A DNA stretch of 64,000 bases, taken from the NCBI GenBank assembly GCA_963809795.1, contig CAWELN010000016.1, forward strand, positions 1-64,000, given 5' to 3'. This stretch comes from DASUAS01 sp963809795. Lineage in GTDB: Bacteria; Actinomycetota; Acidimicrobiia; IMCC26256; DASPTH01. Shown here one piece after another: positions 26,492-34,997 of this stretch. The notes under the pieces were generated by a model that saw only the letters and a list, made by a program, of their open reading frames with translations, was not told where the DNA came from and ran no database searches. Position numbers and translations under genes: made by a program. The stretch's first letter is position 1. Every line of letters begins with the position of its first letter.

Positions 26492-28119
26492 GTGGCGCGG
26501 TCGCGGTGGTGAGCGCCCTCGTCCCTGCGCGTCAGCGACGCCTGGCCGAGCTCGAGAGCGACCTCGCGCCCCTCGCGCCACATGTCCATCGGGCCGCCCA
26601 CGCGGCGACTGCGCTCGCCGGCCTCGCGCTCCTGCTCGTCGCGCGGGGCCTGGCAAGAAGGCGGGCACTGTCGTGGTGGGTCACGCTCGCCCTTCTCGGC
26701 GTCCTCGGCATCGCCCATCTGGCGAAGGCAGTCGACGTGACGGCGATCACCGTGACCGCGTCGGTCGTCGTGCTGCTGCTGCAAGGCCGCCGTCTGTACC
26801 GCGGCCCGTTGCGCCGCACCCCGTGGGCCCGCGCCGGCGTCGTCGCGATCGTCGGCGCCACCGTCGTGCTCGGGTACGGGCTCGCAGGGATGCTGCTCCG
26901 TCGCCATCAGGTGCATCCGTCGCTGACCGCAGGACGTGCGCTGCAACAGCTCTTCAGCAACCTCGTCGGACTCGCCGGGCCGCTCCGCTTCCAGCATCAC
27001 TTCGGGCAATGGTTCCCGAAGACGCTCACGTTCATCGGCGTGATGTGGCTGCTCGCCCTCGGCATCGCGCTGTTCGCACCGGGGCGGCATCGGCGGGGGC
27101 AATTCAGCGAGCGCCGGCGCGTGGCAGTGCTCGTCGCGCAACCGAACGGCGGAACGCTGGATCCGTTCGCGCTCCGCCGCGACCGTTCCTATCTCTTCGA
27201 TCGCACCGGACACGGTGCCGTCGCGTTTCGCGTGCTCCGGGGCGTCGCGCTCGTCGGCGGTGATCAGTTCGGCGAGACCCGTGCCGCCGATGACGCCGTG
27301 CGCGCCTTCTTGGCTCGATGCGACGACGAAGGTTGGCGGCCGGCTGCGCTCGGGGTCGCCGAGTCGCGGCTCGGCCCGTGGCACGAGGCGGGGATGCGGA
27401 GCATCCGCCTCGGGGACGAGGCGATCATCGACAGCTCGGCGTTCACACTCGATGGCCACACGATGCGGCCGGTGCGCCAGGCGTGCAATCGCACGAAGAA
27501 CCACGGGGTGGAGGTGCGGATCGTGCCCGAGGGTTCACTCGACGTCGAGGTGCGGCAAGCGTTGCTCGACATCGACGTGGGCGATCGCGGCGGGGAGGCG
27601 GAGCGGGGCTTCTCGATGGCCCTCGACGGACTGCTGACGGACCCCGAGCGCGATGCCGACTGCGTGATCGTGATCGCCGAGATGGCCGGTGAGCCCGTCG
27701 CCTTCCAGCGCTATGTCCCTTGCCGCGGTGGCCGAGGACTGTCGCTCGACGCGATGCGCCGGTTCGACCGTGTCGACGGCCAGGCACTCGTCAACGGTCT
27801 CAACGAGCGACTCATCGCCGAAGCCGTCGACTGGGCGGCGAAGCATGGCGTGGTCGACGTCTCCCTGAACTTCGCCGTCTTCCGTTCCGTGCTGTCGGCG
27901 ACGGATCCGTCCACGCTCGAGCGCGGTCAGGCGTGGCTGGTGAAGCGGCTCGACCGGCACTTCCAGATCGAGTCGCTGTTGAGGTTCAGCGCCAAGTTCC
28001 AGCCCCGTTGGATCTCCCGGTATGTCGTGTACCGATCGGTGACCGACATCCCGGCGGTCGCCACCGCCGCACTCGGCGCCGAGGGCTACCTTCCGAACGC
28101 CCTCGTTCCCCGTCCGTGA
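26488..28119 (+). CDS. DUF2156 / phosphatidylglycerol lysyltransferase-like membrane protein
   Basis: The 543-aa product has N-terminal helices (to about residue 205) and a soluble C-terminal GNAT-like DUF2156 domain: GGTLDPFALRRDRSYLFDRTGHGAVAFRVLRGVALVGGDQFG, MRPVRQACNRTKNHGVEV, VAFQRYVPCRGGRGLSLDAMRR and LNFAVFRSV. This domain in MprF and LysX-type enzymes transfers aminoacyl groups from tRNA to lipids, or serves related acylation. GTG 26488 overlaps the previous stop; GTG 26476 is an alternative. Together with the upstream gene it looks like a split MprF; aminoacylation of lipid is inferred. Confidence 0.75.
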   Translation: MSGAVAVVSALVPARQRRLAELESDLAPLAPHVHRAAHAATALAGLALLLVARGLARRRALSWWVTLALLGVLGIAHLAKAVDVTAITVTASVVVLLLQGRRLYRGPLRRTPWARAGVVAIVGATVVLGYGLAGMLLRRHQVHPSLTAGRALQQLFSNLVGLAGPLRFQHHFGQWFPKTLTFIGVMWLLALGIALFAPGRHRRGQFSERRRVAVLVAQPNGGTLDPFALRRDRSYLFDRTGHGAVAFRVLRGVALVGGDQFGETRAADDAVRAFLARCDDEGWRPAALGVAESRLGPWHEAGMRSIRLGDEAIIDSSAFTLDGHTMRPVRQACNRTKNHGVEVRIVPEGSLDVEVRQALLDIDVGDRGGEAERGFSMALDGLLTDPERDADCVIVIAEMAGEPVAFQRYVPCRGGRGLSLDAMRRFDRVDGQALVNGLNERLIAEAVDWAAKHGVVDVSLNFAVFRSVLSATDPSTLERGQAWLVKRLDRHFQIESLLRFSAKFQPRWISRYVVYRSVTDIPAVATAALGAEGYLPNALVPRP

Positions 28120-28135
28120 GTTGACGCGAGGGTCA

Positions 28136-29293
28136 TCAACCCTTGGTGAGGATGGCGCCGGCCGAGAACGGTCCGACCGCGTTCGTGAACACCGCGACCT
28201 CGGCGCCGTCGACCTGACGCTCGCCGCACTGGCCGCGCAGCTGACGCGTCCCCTCGATGCAGAAGTTCGCACCGTGGCGACGGCCGACGTTGCAGGCGCC
28301 GCCGTCGGTGTTCACGGGCAGTGACCCGCCGAGGCGGGTGTTGCCCTCGGCGACGAACGCGCCCGCCTCGCCCTCGCCGCAGAACCCGAGCGCCTCGAGC
28401 CACTGGAACACGATGATGGAGAAGCCGTCGTAGAGCTGTGCGGTGTCGACGTCGGCCGGCGTGAGATCGGTGCGCTCCCAGAGGCTCTTGGCCGTCTGCG
28501 AGGGAGCGGTGTGCACCATGTCGGACATGATCTCGAAGTTGAGATCGCGGATGGCGGTCAGCGCGTACGAGTCGACGAGGACCACCGGTTGGGCGAGGTC
28601 GCGGGCGCGTTCCTCGGTGGTGAAGATCACCGCGGAGCCGGAGTCGACGGGGTAGTCGCAGTCGAGGATGCGCAGCGGCTTCGACACGTAGCGCGCCGCG
28701 AGGTAGTCGTCCAACGTCATCGGCTCACGGAAGATGGCGTCGTCGTTCATCGACGCGTGGTACCGCTGCGTGACCACGTGGCGACCGAAGTCCTCCTCGG
28801 TCGCGCCGTACTGCGCCATGTACCGCTGCGTGAACATCCCCGCCCACTGCACGGGGCTCCCGGCGCCGAACGGCGTCAGGAACTGCCGGTCGCCGGCGGC
28901 CGCATGCAGCATCGACGTCATCGGGTGCGACGCGCCCGCGCCCTGCACCAGCGCCGAGCTGCTCGGCTGCTGCTGGATGACCCGGAGCGCCAGCGCGGTG
29001 TGGCAGAAGCCGGATGCGACCGCAGAGATCGCCTGCACTGCGGAGTACGAGAACGCCGGCGCCATCATGCCGGACGCCCACCAGTTGACCGGGGTGATGC
29101 CGAGCAGCCAGGCGTCGTTGAGAGGTTCGGTGCCGACGGAGGTGACGCCGTCGATGTCGTGCACGGTGAGCCCGGCGTCGCCGAGCGCGGCCTGCGTCGC
29201 CTGGATCATGTGCTCGTTGGCCGTGAGACCGCTGTTGCGCCCGACCTGCGAGTAGCCGAGCCCGACGATCGCGACGCGCTGTCCGGTCGCCAT
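28136..29293 (-). CDS. thiolase-like lipid-transfer/aldolase protein (Ltp2-like)
   Basis: The 385-aa product begins MATGQRVAIVGLGYSQVGRNSGLTANEHM. It keeps the thiolase-superfamily fold (TQAALGDAGLTVHDIDGVTSVGTEP; DTAQLYDGFSIIVFQWLEALGFCGEGEAGAF; LPVNTDGGACNVGR). In steroid degradation Ltp2 works as a side-chain retro-aldolase in complex with a DUF35 protein, and such a DUF35 gene lies directly upstream here. The pairing makes Ltp2-like aldolase more likely than a classical thiolase. The first gene of the set is the CaiB protein at 32071. Confidence 0.8.
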   Translation of the reverse strand: MATGQRVAIVGLGYSQVGRNSGLTANEHMIQATQAALGDAGLTVHDIDGVTSVGTEPLNDAWLLGITPVNWWASGMMAPAFSYSAVQAISAVASGFCHTALALRVIQQQPSSSALVQGAGASHPMTSMLHAAAGDRQFLTPFGAGSPVQWAGMFTQRYMAQYGATEEDFGRHVVTQRYHASMNDDAIFREPMTLDDYLAARYVSKPLRILDCDYPVDSGSAVIFTTEERARDLAQPVVLVDSYALTAIRDLNFEIMSDMVHTAPSQTAKSLWERTDLTPADVDTAQLYDGFSIIVFQWLEALGFCGEGEAGAFVAEGNTRLGGSLPVNTDGGACNVGRRHGANFCIEGTRQLRGQCGERQVDGAEVAVFTNAVGPFSAGAILTKG

Positions 29294-29354
29294 CTTTACG
29301 GTCGACTCCGCTTCGGCGTCCCGCTCATCCGAGCACTCCTTCGCTTCGTCTCCA

Positions 29355-29792
29355 TCAATCTTCCTCCGGGGCGGGTCGGAAGAACGGGAGCGTCAGCTCC
29401 GGCGCGAGCTCCTCGAACACGACCTCGAGGGGGAGACCGATCCGCAGGTCCTCCTCGGCGCAGTCGACGACCTGGCTCATGAACATGAGCCCGGGCTCTT
29501 CGACGAGCTCGACCGTCGCCACCACGTACGGGATGCGGTCGACGTAGAACGGGTGGAAGGGCTGCACCGCGATGGTCCAGGTGTAGAGCGTGGCGCGGCC
29601 CGAGACCTGCTCGCCGGCCAGGTCGTCGGACTGGCAGTACCGGCACAGCGTCTTCGGGTAGTGGAGGTAGTGCTTGCAGTTCTGGCAGCGCTGGATCCAG
29701 AGCTCGTGACGCGCGACGCCGTCCCAGAAGAACTGGGTGACGGCATCGGGCGACGGGAGGGGGAGCGGCGGCGACTCCGGGCTCGTCGTCAT
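29355..29792 (-). CDS. Zn-ribbon DUF35 OB-fold protein, partner of the Ltp2-like thiolase
   Basis: The 145-aa product has a rubredoxin-like zinc ribbon C-x2-C...C-x2-C (CQNCKHYLHYPKTLCRYC, about residues 36-53) and the OB-fold DUF35 segment GRATLYTWTIAVQPFHPFYVDRIPYVVATVEL. DUF35 proteins dock acyl-CoA substrates for thiolase-like partners. ATG 29792 overlaps the CaiB stop (ATGA), and the thiolase starts 61 bp downstream, so the three genes form one operon. Confidence 0.85.
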   Translation of the reverse strand: MTTSPESPPLPLPSPDAVTQFFWDGVARHELWIQRCQNCKHYLHYPKTLCRYCQSDDLAGEQVSGRATLYTWTIAVQPFHPFYVDRIPYVVATVELVEEPGLMFMSQVVDCAEEDLRIGLPLEVVFEELAPELTLPFFRPAPEED

Positions 29793-32071
29793 GCTCCTGC
29801 CGTCCACTGGTGCGCGGCGCCGGCGGCGAGCAGCGCGTCGATCGTGTCGGGGTCGAGACCGGCCTCTCGGAGCACCTCGACCGTGTGCTCGCCCAGTCCC
29901 GGCGGTGCGCGGTCGAGGCGGACGTCGAGATCGCCGAAGATCCAGAACGCGCCGGGCTGCTCGACCGCGCCGTAGTCGACGTGTCGGTACCGCGCGATCA
30001 TCCCCGCGGCGTCGTTGTCGGGCGAGGCGAAGAACGCCTCCTTCTGATCCAGCCGCACCTCCTCGCACGGAACGCCGGACTCGGCGAGCGCGTCGAGCGC
30101 CTCCGCGCTGGCGCGGGTCCCGAGCGCGGCGGCGGCGTCCTCCACCCGGTCCACGCCCGCCACCGTGCACAATGCCGCGAGCTGCTCGTCGGTGGTGGCG
30201 GCGATCGCGATCCATCCGTCGGCCACCGTCAGGATGCGGTAGCCGGGCGCGATGCCGGTCTGCTCGTGATCGAGCACCGGCATCGGCACCGTCTTGCCGT
30301 CGGCGTCGAGATAGGTCTCGCTGCAGGTCATGACGCCGCCCGCCAACAGCGCCCCCGCGGTGAACTGCGTCTGTCCCGTGCGGTCGCGGTGGTACAGCGC
30401 GAGCAGCGTCGAGATCAACGAGCCCATCGCGCACAGGTGGTCCATGAACCCGAGGCGATGCCACATCGGCGGGTTGCCCTCGCCGGCGCCCGCCACCTCC
30501 CAGCCGCACGACGACTGGAACAGCTGGTCATAGCCGGGCCAGTCGGCACGCGGGCCGCGCGGGCCGTAGGAGCTGGCATGGCAGTAGATGATGTCGGGGT
30601 TGACCGCGCGGACCGACGCTTCGTCGATCCCGAGGCGGCGCGCGGCCGGCATGCGCAGGTTGTGGTGCAGCACGTCGGCCTCGGCCAGCAGCGCGTCGAT
30701 CGCCGGGCGGGCGGCCGGCGACTTGAGGTCGAGGGCCACGCCCCGCTTGCCCCGTTGGCACCCGAAGAACGACCACTCGACCCAGCGCATCCCTTCGCCG
30801 CCCGGCGGCTCGACCTTCACCACGTCGGCGCCCAGGTCGGCGAGGAGCATGGGCCCGAGCGGACCGGCGAGGAACGCGCCCGCGTCGACCACCTTCACGC
30901 CCTCGAGCGGCCAGCGGAGCTCGGCGCCGGCGGTGGGCGCGGAACGCTCCGGCGCGCGCCGCTTCCACTCGTTGCACACCTCGTCGGTGTGCTGACCGAG
31001 CTCCGGTGCGAACCGACGCATGCGCGTCGGCGGGTCGACGGTCAGGGGCGATCCCGCCATGGCGACCCGGCCGAGGTCGGGATGGTCGACCTCGATGACG
31101 TAGCCGTTCGCCCGCGCCTGCTCGTCGGAGAAGATCTCGCCGGGAGGCAGCGCGGGTTGCACGGGCACGTCGTTGGCCCAGAAGGTCTCCAGCCACTCGG
31201 CGCTCGGGTGCAGCAGCAGCGCTTCGGCCCAGCCGTCGAACATCCCGAAGAGCGCGTTCGCATCCTTGCGCTGACCTTCCGGGCGGACCTCGGCCATGGC
31301 CTCGCGGAACAACGGCGACTTCGTCGGTTCACCCATCAGGTGCAACCAGACGCCGTCGCCGGATTCGAACAGCGAAGCCCCGGTCTGCGCCTTCGGCATG
31401 CCCGTCGCCAGGGACGGTGAGGGCCGTTCCACGCGTCGCCAGTGCATCGCCATCGGCACCAGTGCACCCTGGGCGATGCTGGTGTGCGCCGGCCCGGCGC
31501 GCCCGGTGCGCTGGCGTGCGATCAGGCGGGCGAGGATGCCGATCGCGTTGAGGTGGGCGGCGCACCAGCTGCCGATCGGGCAGCGGAGGAAGATCGGGCC
31601 GTCCCGGTAGCCCTGCTGCTCGTCGAGGACGCCGAGGCGCGCCAAGGCCAGGAGCTCGTTCACCGGGCGATCGGCGTCGGGGTGGTTGGCCGGCCACGAG
31701 AGCACCGACGAGACCACGAGTTGCGGGTGGTGCTCGGCCAGTGCGGCATCGTCGAGGCCGAGCTCGCGCGCACGCGTCGGACCGTGGTTGTGCACCAGCA
31801 CGTCCGCGGCCGCGAGCAGGTCGTCGAGCCGGGCCCGGTCGTCCGGCTGCTCGAGGTCGAGCACGACGCTGCGCTTGCTGCGCAGCCAGGTGTGGCGGCC
31901 GGCGGTGGAACGGTTGGTCGCGCCACTCGGTGGTTCGACGGCGACGACGTCGGCCCCCGCCTCGGCCAGGAGCAGCGTCGACACCGGGCCGGCGATCCCG
32001 TCGGACAGGTCGAGGATCCGGATGCCGTCGAGGATGCCGGCGTCCGAAGTCACGCCGTCGGGTGCCACCAT
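29789..32071 (-). CDS. tandem (double-domain) CaiB/BaiF family CoA-transferase
   Basis: The 760-aa product contains two copies of the family III CoA-transferase fold. The first (about 14-350) begins LDGIRILDLSDGIAGPVSTLLLAEAGADVVAVEPP. The second (about 375-745) begins LEGVKVVDAGAFLAGPLGPMLLADLGADVVKVEPPGGEGMRW. Each repeats the VLHHN/VLVHN and CHASSYGPRGPRADWPGYD-type segments, more complete in the second. Family III enzymes move CoA between acids through an aspartyl-CoA intermediate. The fused arrangement is common in actinobacterial steroid gene sets and may act as an internal heterodimer. Start ATG 32071 follows GGGGGGAGACG. Confidence 0.85.
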   Translation of the reverse strand: MVAPDGVTSDAGILDGIRILDLSDGIAGPVSTLLLAEAGADVVAVEPPSGATNRSTAGRHTWLRSKRSVVLDLEQPDDRARLDDLLAAADVLVHNHGPTRARELGLDDAALAEHHPQLVVSSVLSWPANHPDADRPVNELLALARLGVLDEQQGYRDGPIFLRCPIGSWCAAHLNAIGILARLIARQRTGRAGPAHTSIAQGALVPMAMHWRRVERPSPSLATGMPKAQTGASLFESGDGVWLHLMGEPTKSPLFREAMAEVRPEGQRKDANALFGMFDGWAEALLLHPSAEWLETFWANDVPVQPALPPGEIFSDEQARANGYVIEVDHPDLGRVAMAGSPLTVDPPTRMRRFAPELGQHTDEVCNEWKRRAPERSAPTAGAELRWPLEGVKVVDAGAFLAGPLGPMLLADLGADVVKVEPPGGEGMRWVEWSFFGCQRGKRGVALDLKSPAARPAIDALLAEADVLHHNLRMPAARRLGIDEASVRAVNPDIIYCHASSYGPRGPRADWPGYDQLFQSSCGWEVAGAGEGNPPMWHRLGFMDHLCAMGSLISTLLALYHRDRTGQTQFTAGALLAGGVMTCSETYLDADGKTVPMPVLDHEQTGIAPGYRILTVADGWIAIAATTDEQLAALCTVAGVDRVEDAAAALGTRASAEALDALAESGVPCEEVRLDQKEAFFASPDNDAAGMIARYRHVDYGAVEQPGAFWIFGDLDVRLDRAPPGLGEHTVEVLREAGLDPDTIDALLAAGAAHQWTAGA

Positions 32072-32132
32072 CGTCTCCCCCCTTGCGGTCAGGCGGCGAA
32101 CCTAACGTCCGGCGTGCGGACTCCACCACCTC

Positions 32133-32296
32133 ATGCTCGATTGCGTTCCGCCGTCCCGCCCTCCGGGCACGGCTCCACTGCATCTTCGGTCCCGCATGCT
32201 CGATTGCGTTCCGCCGTCCCGCCCTCCGGGCACGGCTCCACTGCATCTTCGGTCCCGCATGCTCGATTGCGTTCCGCCGTCCCGCCCTCCGGGCAC
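32133..32296. repeat. 63-bp tandem repeat, 2.6 copies, with stem-loop
   Basis: Units lie at 32133-32195, 32196-32258 and a partial one at 32259-32296; the units are identical over their overlap. Each contains CCGTCCCG/CGGGCACGG arms around CCCTC. The reverse complement matches the repeat at 20012-20104. The period of 21 codons keeps both strands open, so long spurious reading frames arise, but no translation signals exist. Confidence 0.85.
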
Positions 32297-32312
32297 CGGC
32301 CGAGACCTCGCC

Positions 32313-32318
32313 TAGCGT
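32313..32318 (+). promoter_or_regulatory. -10 element TAGCGT, probable leaderless start
   Basis: TAGCGT ends 6 nt before GTG 32325 of the pantothenate kinase and directly follows the tandem repeat. Confidence 0.4.
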
Positions 32319-32324
32319 GATCGG

Positions 32325-33125
32325 GTGGCCCGGTACGTGGAGTTCGACCGACGCGCGTGGGCCGCGCGCGGGGTCCCGGGCGGGGTACCGACCGACGCCG
32401 ACCGCGACGCGATCGTGTCACACACCGACCGGGTCGAGATCTACGGTCCGCTCGCGAAGTTGGTGGGCGAGCGGGCCGAGGGCAAGGCGCCGTTCGTCGT
32501 CTCGGTGACCGGCAGCGTCGCAGTGGGCAAGAGCGCGGCCGCCGCCGCCCTCGCCGGCGCGCTGCGTCCGCACGCGGTGGCGGTCGTGTGCACCGACGGC
32601 TTCCTCTTCCCGAACCGCGTCCTCGACGCACGGGGCCTCACCGCCCGGAAGGGGTTTCCCGAGTCGTTCGACCACGACGCGCTGGCCCGGTTCCTCCTCG
32701 ACGTGCGGGCGGGCGCGGCCGAAGCGCACGCCCCGGTGTACTCGCACGCGACCTACGACATCGTCGAGGGCGAGACCCAGGTGGTCCGCCGGCCCGACGT
32801 GCTCGTGCTCGAAGGCCTCCCGTTCCCGGAGGACCACGTCGACTTCACCGTGTATCTCGACGCCGACGAAGCCGACATCGAACGCTGGTTCGTCACCCGC
32901 TTCCGCGCGTTGTGCGCCGAGGCCCGCGCCGACGACGCCTCCTTCTTCCGCCCCTTCGCCGACTACTCCGAGGAGCAGGCGACCCGGTTCGCGAGCGGCG
33001 TCTGGGCGGCGATCAATCGCGTGAACCTGGAGGAGCACATCCTCCCGGTGCGCGACACGAGCGACGTCATCCTGGAGAAGGGCCCCGATCACGCGGTGCG
33101 ACGCGTGCGACTGCGTGTCGGCTGA
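32325..33125 (+). CDS. coaA: type I pantothenate kinase (CoaA-like)
   Basis: The 266-aa product has the Walker A VTGSVAVGKSAAAAAL (residues about 61-76) followed by CTDGFLFPNRVL, LTARKGFPESFDHDALARFL and APVYSHATYDIVEGE. This order is diagnostic for prokaryotic type I pantothenate kinase, which phosphorylates pantothenate in the first committed step of CoA synthesis. The usual family length is about 310 aa, so this one is somewhat short at the N-terminus, but GTG 32325 is supported by the -10 element. A uridine-kinase-like activity is the alternative. Confidence 0.85.
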   Translation: MARYVEFDRRAWAARGVPGGVPTDADRDAIVSHTDRVEIYGPLAKLVGERAEGKAPFVVSVTGSVAVGKSAAAAALAGALRPHAVAVVCTDGFLFPNRVLDARGLTARKGFPESFDHDALARFLLDVRAGAAEAHAPVYSHATYDIVEGETQVVRRPDVLVLEGLPFPEDHVDFTVYLDADEADIERWFVTRFRALCAEARADDASFFRPFADYSEEQATRFASGVWAAINRVNLEEHILPVRDTSDVILEKGPDHAVRRVRLRVG

Positions 33126-33159
33126 CGTGCCAGCATGACCCGCCGGCCGAGGAGGAACC

Positions 33160-33978
33160 ATGGCGAGTGATCGTGACCTGGTCGACATGCTCGACGCGGT
33201 CTGGGCGTCGACCGCCGCCCTCGGCGACACGCTCGACGAATCCCAGTGGAAGCAGCCGAGCGAGTGCCCGGGCTGGACCGTGCAGGACAACCTCGTGCAC
33301 CTCACCGCGCTCGAGCGCTTCATCCTCGGCGACCCCCTCCCGAGCGGAGACGTGCCCGACGACCTCCCGCACGTCAAGAACGACATCGGCAAGGCGAACG
33401 AACGGTGGATCGAGTCCCGCCGCAGGTGGACCGGCGCCGACGCGTTGGCCGAGTTCCGCGCCGCCACCGGCACGCGGATCGAGCAGCTCCGGGGCCTCGA
33501 CGACGCCGGGTTCGCGGCCGACTCCTGGACGCCGATGGGCCCGGGCACCGTCGCCGACCTGCTGCGCTTCCGCATCTTCGACTCGTGGGTCCACGAGCAG
33601 GACATGCGGCGCGGTCTCGACCGGCCCGGCGACCTCGACTCGCCGGCCGCTCGGCAGGCGCTCGACATGATGGTCGGGGTGCTCCCGTACATCGTCGGGA
33701 AGAAGGTGGGGGCCCCCGACGGTTCCACCGTCGTGCTCGTGCTCACCGGACCGCTCCCCACCACCGCCGCGGTGGAGGTGGTCGACGGCCGGGCCCGGGC
33801 GGTCGACCCGCTCCCCGCCGACCCGACCGTCACGCTGACCCTCGCCTCGGACGAGTTCGCCCGCCTCGCCTGCGGGCGGTCGGATCCGAGCGAGGCACTG
33901 GTCACGGGCGTGGTCGCGATCGAGGGTGACGTCCTGCTCGGTGGCGAGATCGTGCGCCAGCTCAACTACATGTTCTGA
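33160..33978 (+). CDS. maleylpyruvate isomerase/DinB-family mycothiol-type protein
   Basis: The 272-aa product has an N-terminal MDMPI/DinB-like four-helix domain (LVDMLDAVWASTAALGDTLDESQWKQPSECPGWTVQDNLVHLTALERF, with the conserved PGWT..DNLVHL) and HEQDMRR in the third helix for metal binding. A C-terminal SCP2-like domain ends IEGDVLLGGEIVRQLNYMF. Members include mycothiol-dependent isomerases and transferases. The actual reaction is unknown. GAGGAGGAACC is a clear ribosome-binding site. Confidence 0.75.
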   Translation: MASDRDLVDMLDAVWASTAALGDTLDESQWKQPSECPGWTVQDNLVHLTALERFILGDPLPSGDVPDDLPHVKNDIGKANERWIESRRRWTGADALAEFRAATGTRIEQLRGLDDAGFAADSWTPMGPGTVADLLRFRIFDSWVHEQDMRRGLDRPGDLDSPAARQALDMMVGVLPYIVGKKVGAPDGSTVVLVLTGPLPTTAAVEVVDGRARAVDPLPADPTVTLTLASDEFARLACGRSDPSEALVTGVVAIEGDVLLGGEIVRQLNYMF

Positions 33979-33992
33979 ATCGGAGGATCCCC

Positions 33993-34997
33993 ATGGACCT
34001 GGTGACCAACGTCGTGCGCGGGAGCGAGTCCGACCGGCTCCTGCTGCTCCTGCACGGGTACGGCGCCGACGAGCGCGACCTGGGCGGGCTGCTCGGTTAC
34101 CTCGACCCCGAGGGCCACTTCGTCGCCGTGCTGCCCCGGGGCCCGATCGCGGCGCCGCCCGGCTTCTCCTGGTACGACATGGCGGCCGGCGCCGCCGACC
34201 CGCAGGCCATGGCCGACGGGTTCACCGAGGCGCTCGCCGCCATCGACGACCTGCTCGACGCCGCCTGCGAAGAGCACGGCATGCAGCGGGCGGACGCCGT
34301 CGTCGGCGGCTTCTCGCAGGGCGCCGGCCTGGCGCTGGCGCTGGCGCTGGGACCGAGCGACCGGGCCCGCCCGGCCGGCGTGCTGGCGATGAGCCCGTTC
34401 GTCGCCCCCGGCCTGCTCCAGGTCGACCTCGAGGGTGCCCGCGACGTCGCCGTCCTGCTCCAGCACGGCACCGACGACCCGATGGTGCCGGTGGCCGCGA
34501 CCCGCGAGCTGGCGAAGGCCCTCACCGAGGCGGGCATCCCGGTGGTGTTCGCCGAGTACCCGATGGGCCACGAGGTCGCGCTCGAGAGCGTGCAGTTGGC
34601 CCACCAGTGGTTGGAGGCGGTCCGGGCGGGGGAGCGCCCCTCGGAGCCGCTGCCCGAGCCGCCCCCCGAGGGCCTGGTGAAGCCGGTGACCACCGCCAGC
34701 TTCCCCACCGAGGTGCTCGGCTCCGACGTGCCGGTGATCGTCGACTTCTGGGCGCCGTGGTGCGGACCGTGCCGCCAGGTCGGACCGATCGTCGAGCAGA
34801 TCGCCGCCATGCGCGAGGGGTCCTACAAGGTCGTGAAGGTCAACATCGACGAGGAGCCCGCGCTCGCGCAGCAGTTCGAGGTGCAGAGCATCCCGCTCAT
34901 CGGGCTGTTCCGCAACGGGCGCATGGAGCGCGCATCGCTCGGGGCGAAGCCGCGCCCGCAGCTCGAGGCCGAGCTCGGGATGCTCGTCATCCCCTGA
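33993..34997 (+). CDS. esterase-thioredoxin fusion protein
   Basis: The 334-aa product joins two enzymes. Residues 1-210 are a phospholipase/carboxylesterase (acyl-protein-thioesterase family): LLLLHGYGADERDL, the nucleophile elbow VGGFSQGAGLAL (about 104-115), HGTDDPMVP (Asp) and PMGHEVALE (His). After a proline-rich linker, residues about 228-334 are a thioredoxin with WAPWCGPCRQVGPIV (CGPC) and the cis-Pro region QSIPLIGLFRNG. No signal peptide is seen, so it is cytoplasmic. The linkage suggests redox control or thioester handling, but no such fusion is known to me to have been characterised. The stop overlaps the convergent selD end by 11 bp. Confidence 0.85.
   Translation: MDLVTNVVRGSESDRLLLLLHGYGADERDLGGLLGYLDPEGHFVAVLPRGPIAAPPGFSWYDMAAGAADPQAMADGFTEALAAIDDLLDAACEEHGMQRADAVVGGFSQGAGLALALALGPSDRARPAGVLAMSPFVAPGLLQVDLEGARDVAVLLQHGTDDPMVPVAATRELAKALTEAGIPVVFAEYPMGHEVALESVQLAHQWLEAVRAGERPSEPLPEPPPEGLVKPVTTASFPTEVLGSDVPVIVDFWAPWCGPCRQVGPIVEQIAAMREGSYKVVKVNIDEEPALAQQFEVQSIPLIGLFRNGRMERASLGAKPRPQLEAELGMLVIP

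Noticed and set aside
32133..32315. Repeated-peptide reading frames across the 63-bp tandem repeats, and a CRISPR-like array
   Set aside because: There are no translation signals and the frame exists on both strands. The repeats are contiguous without spacers and there are no cas genes.
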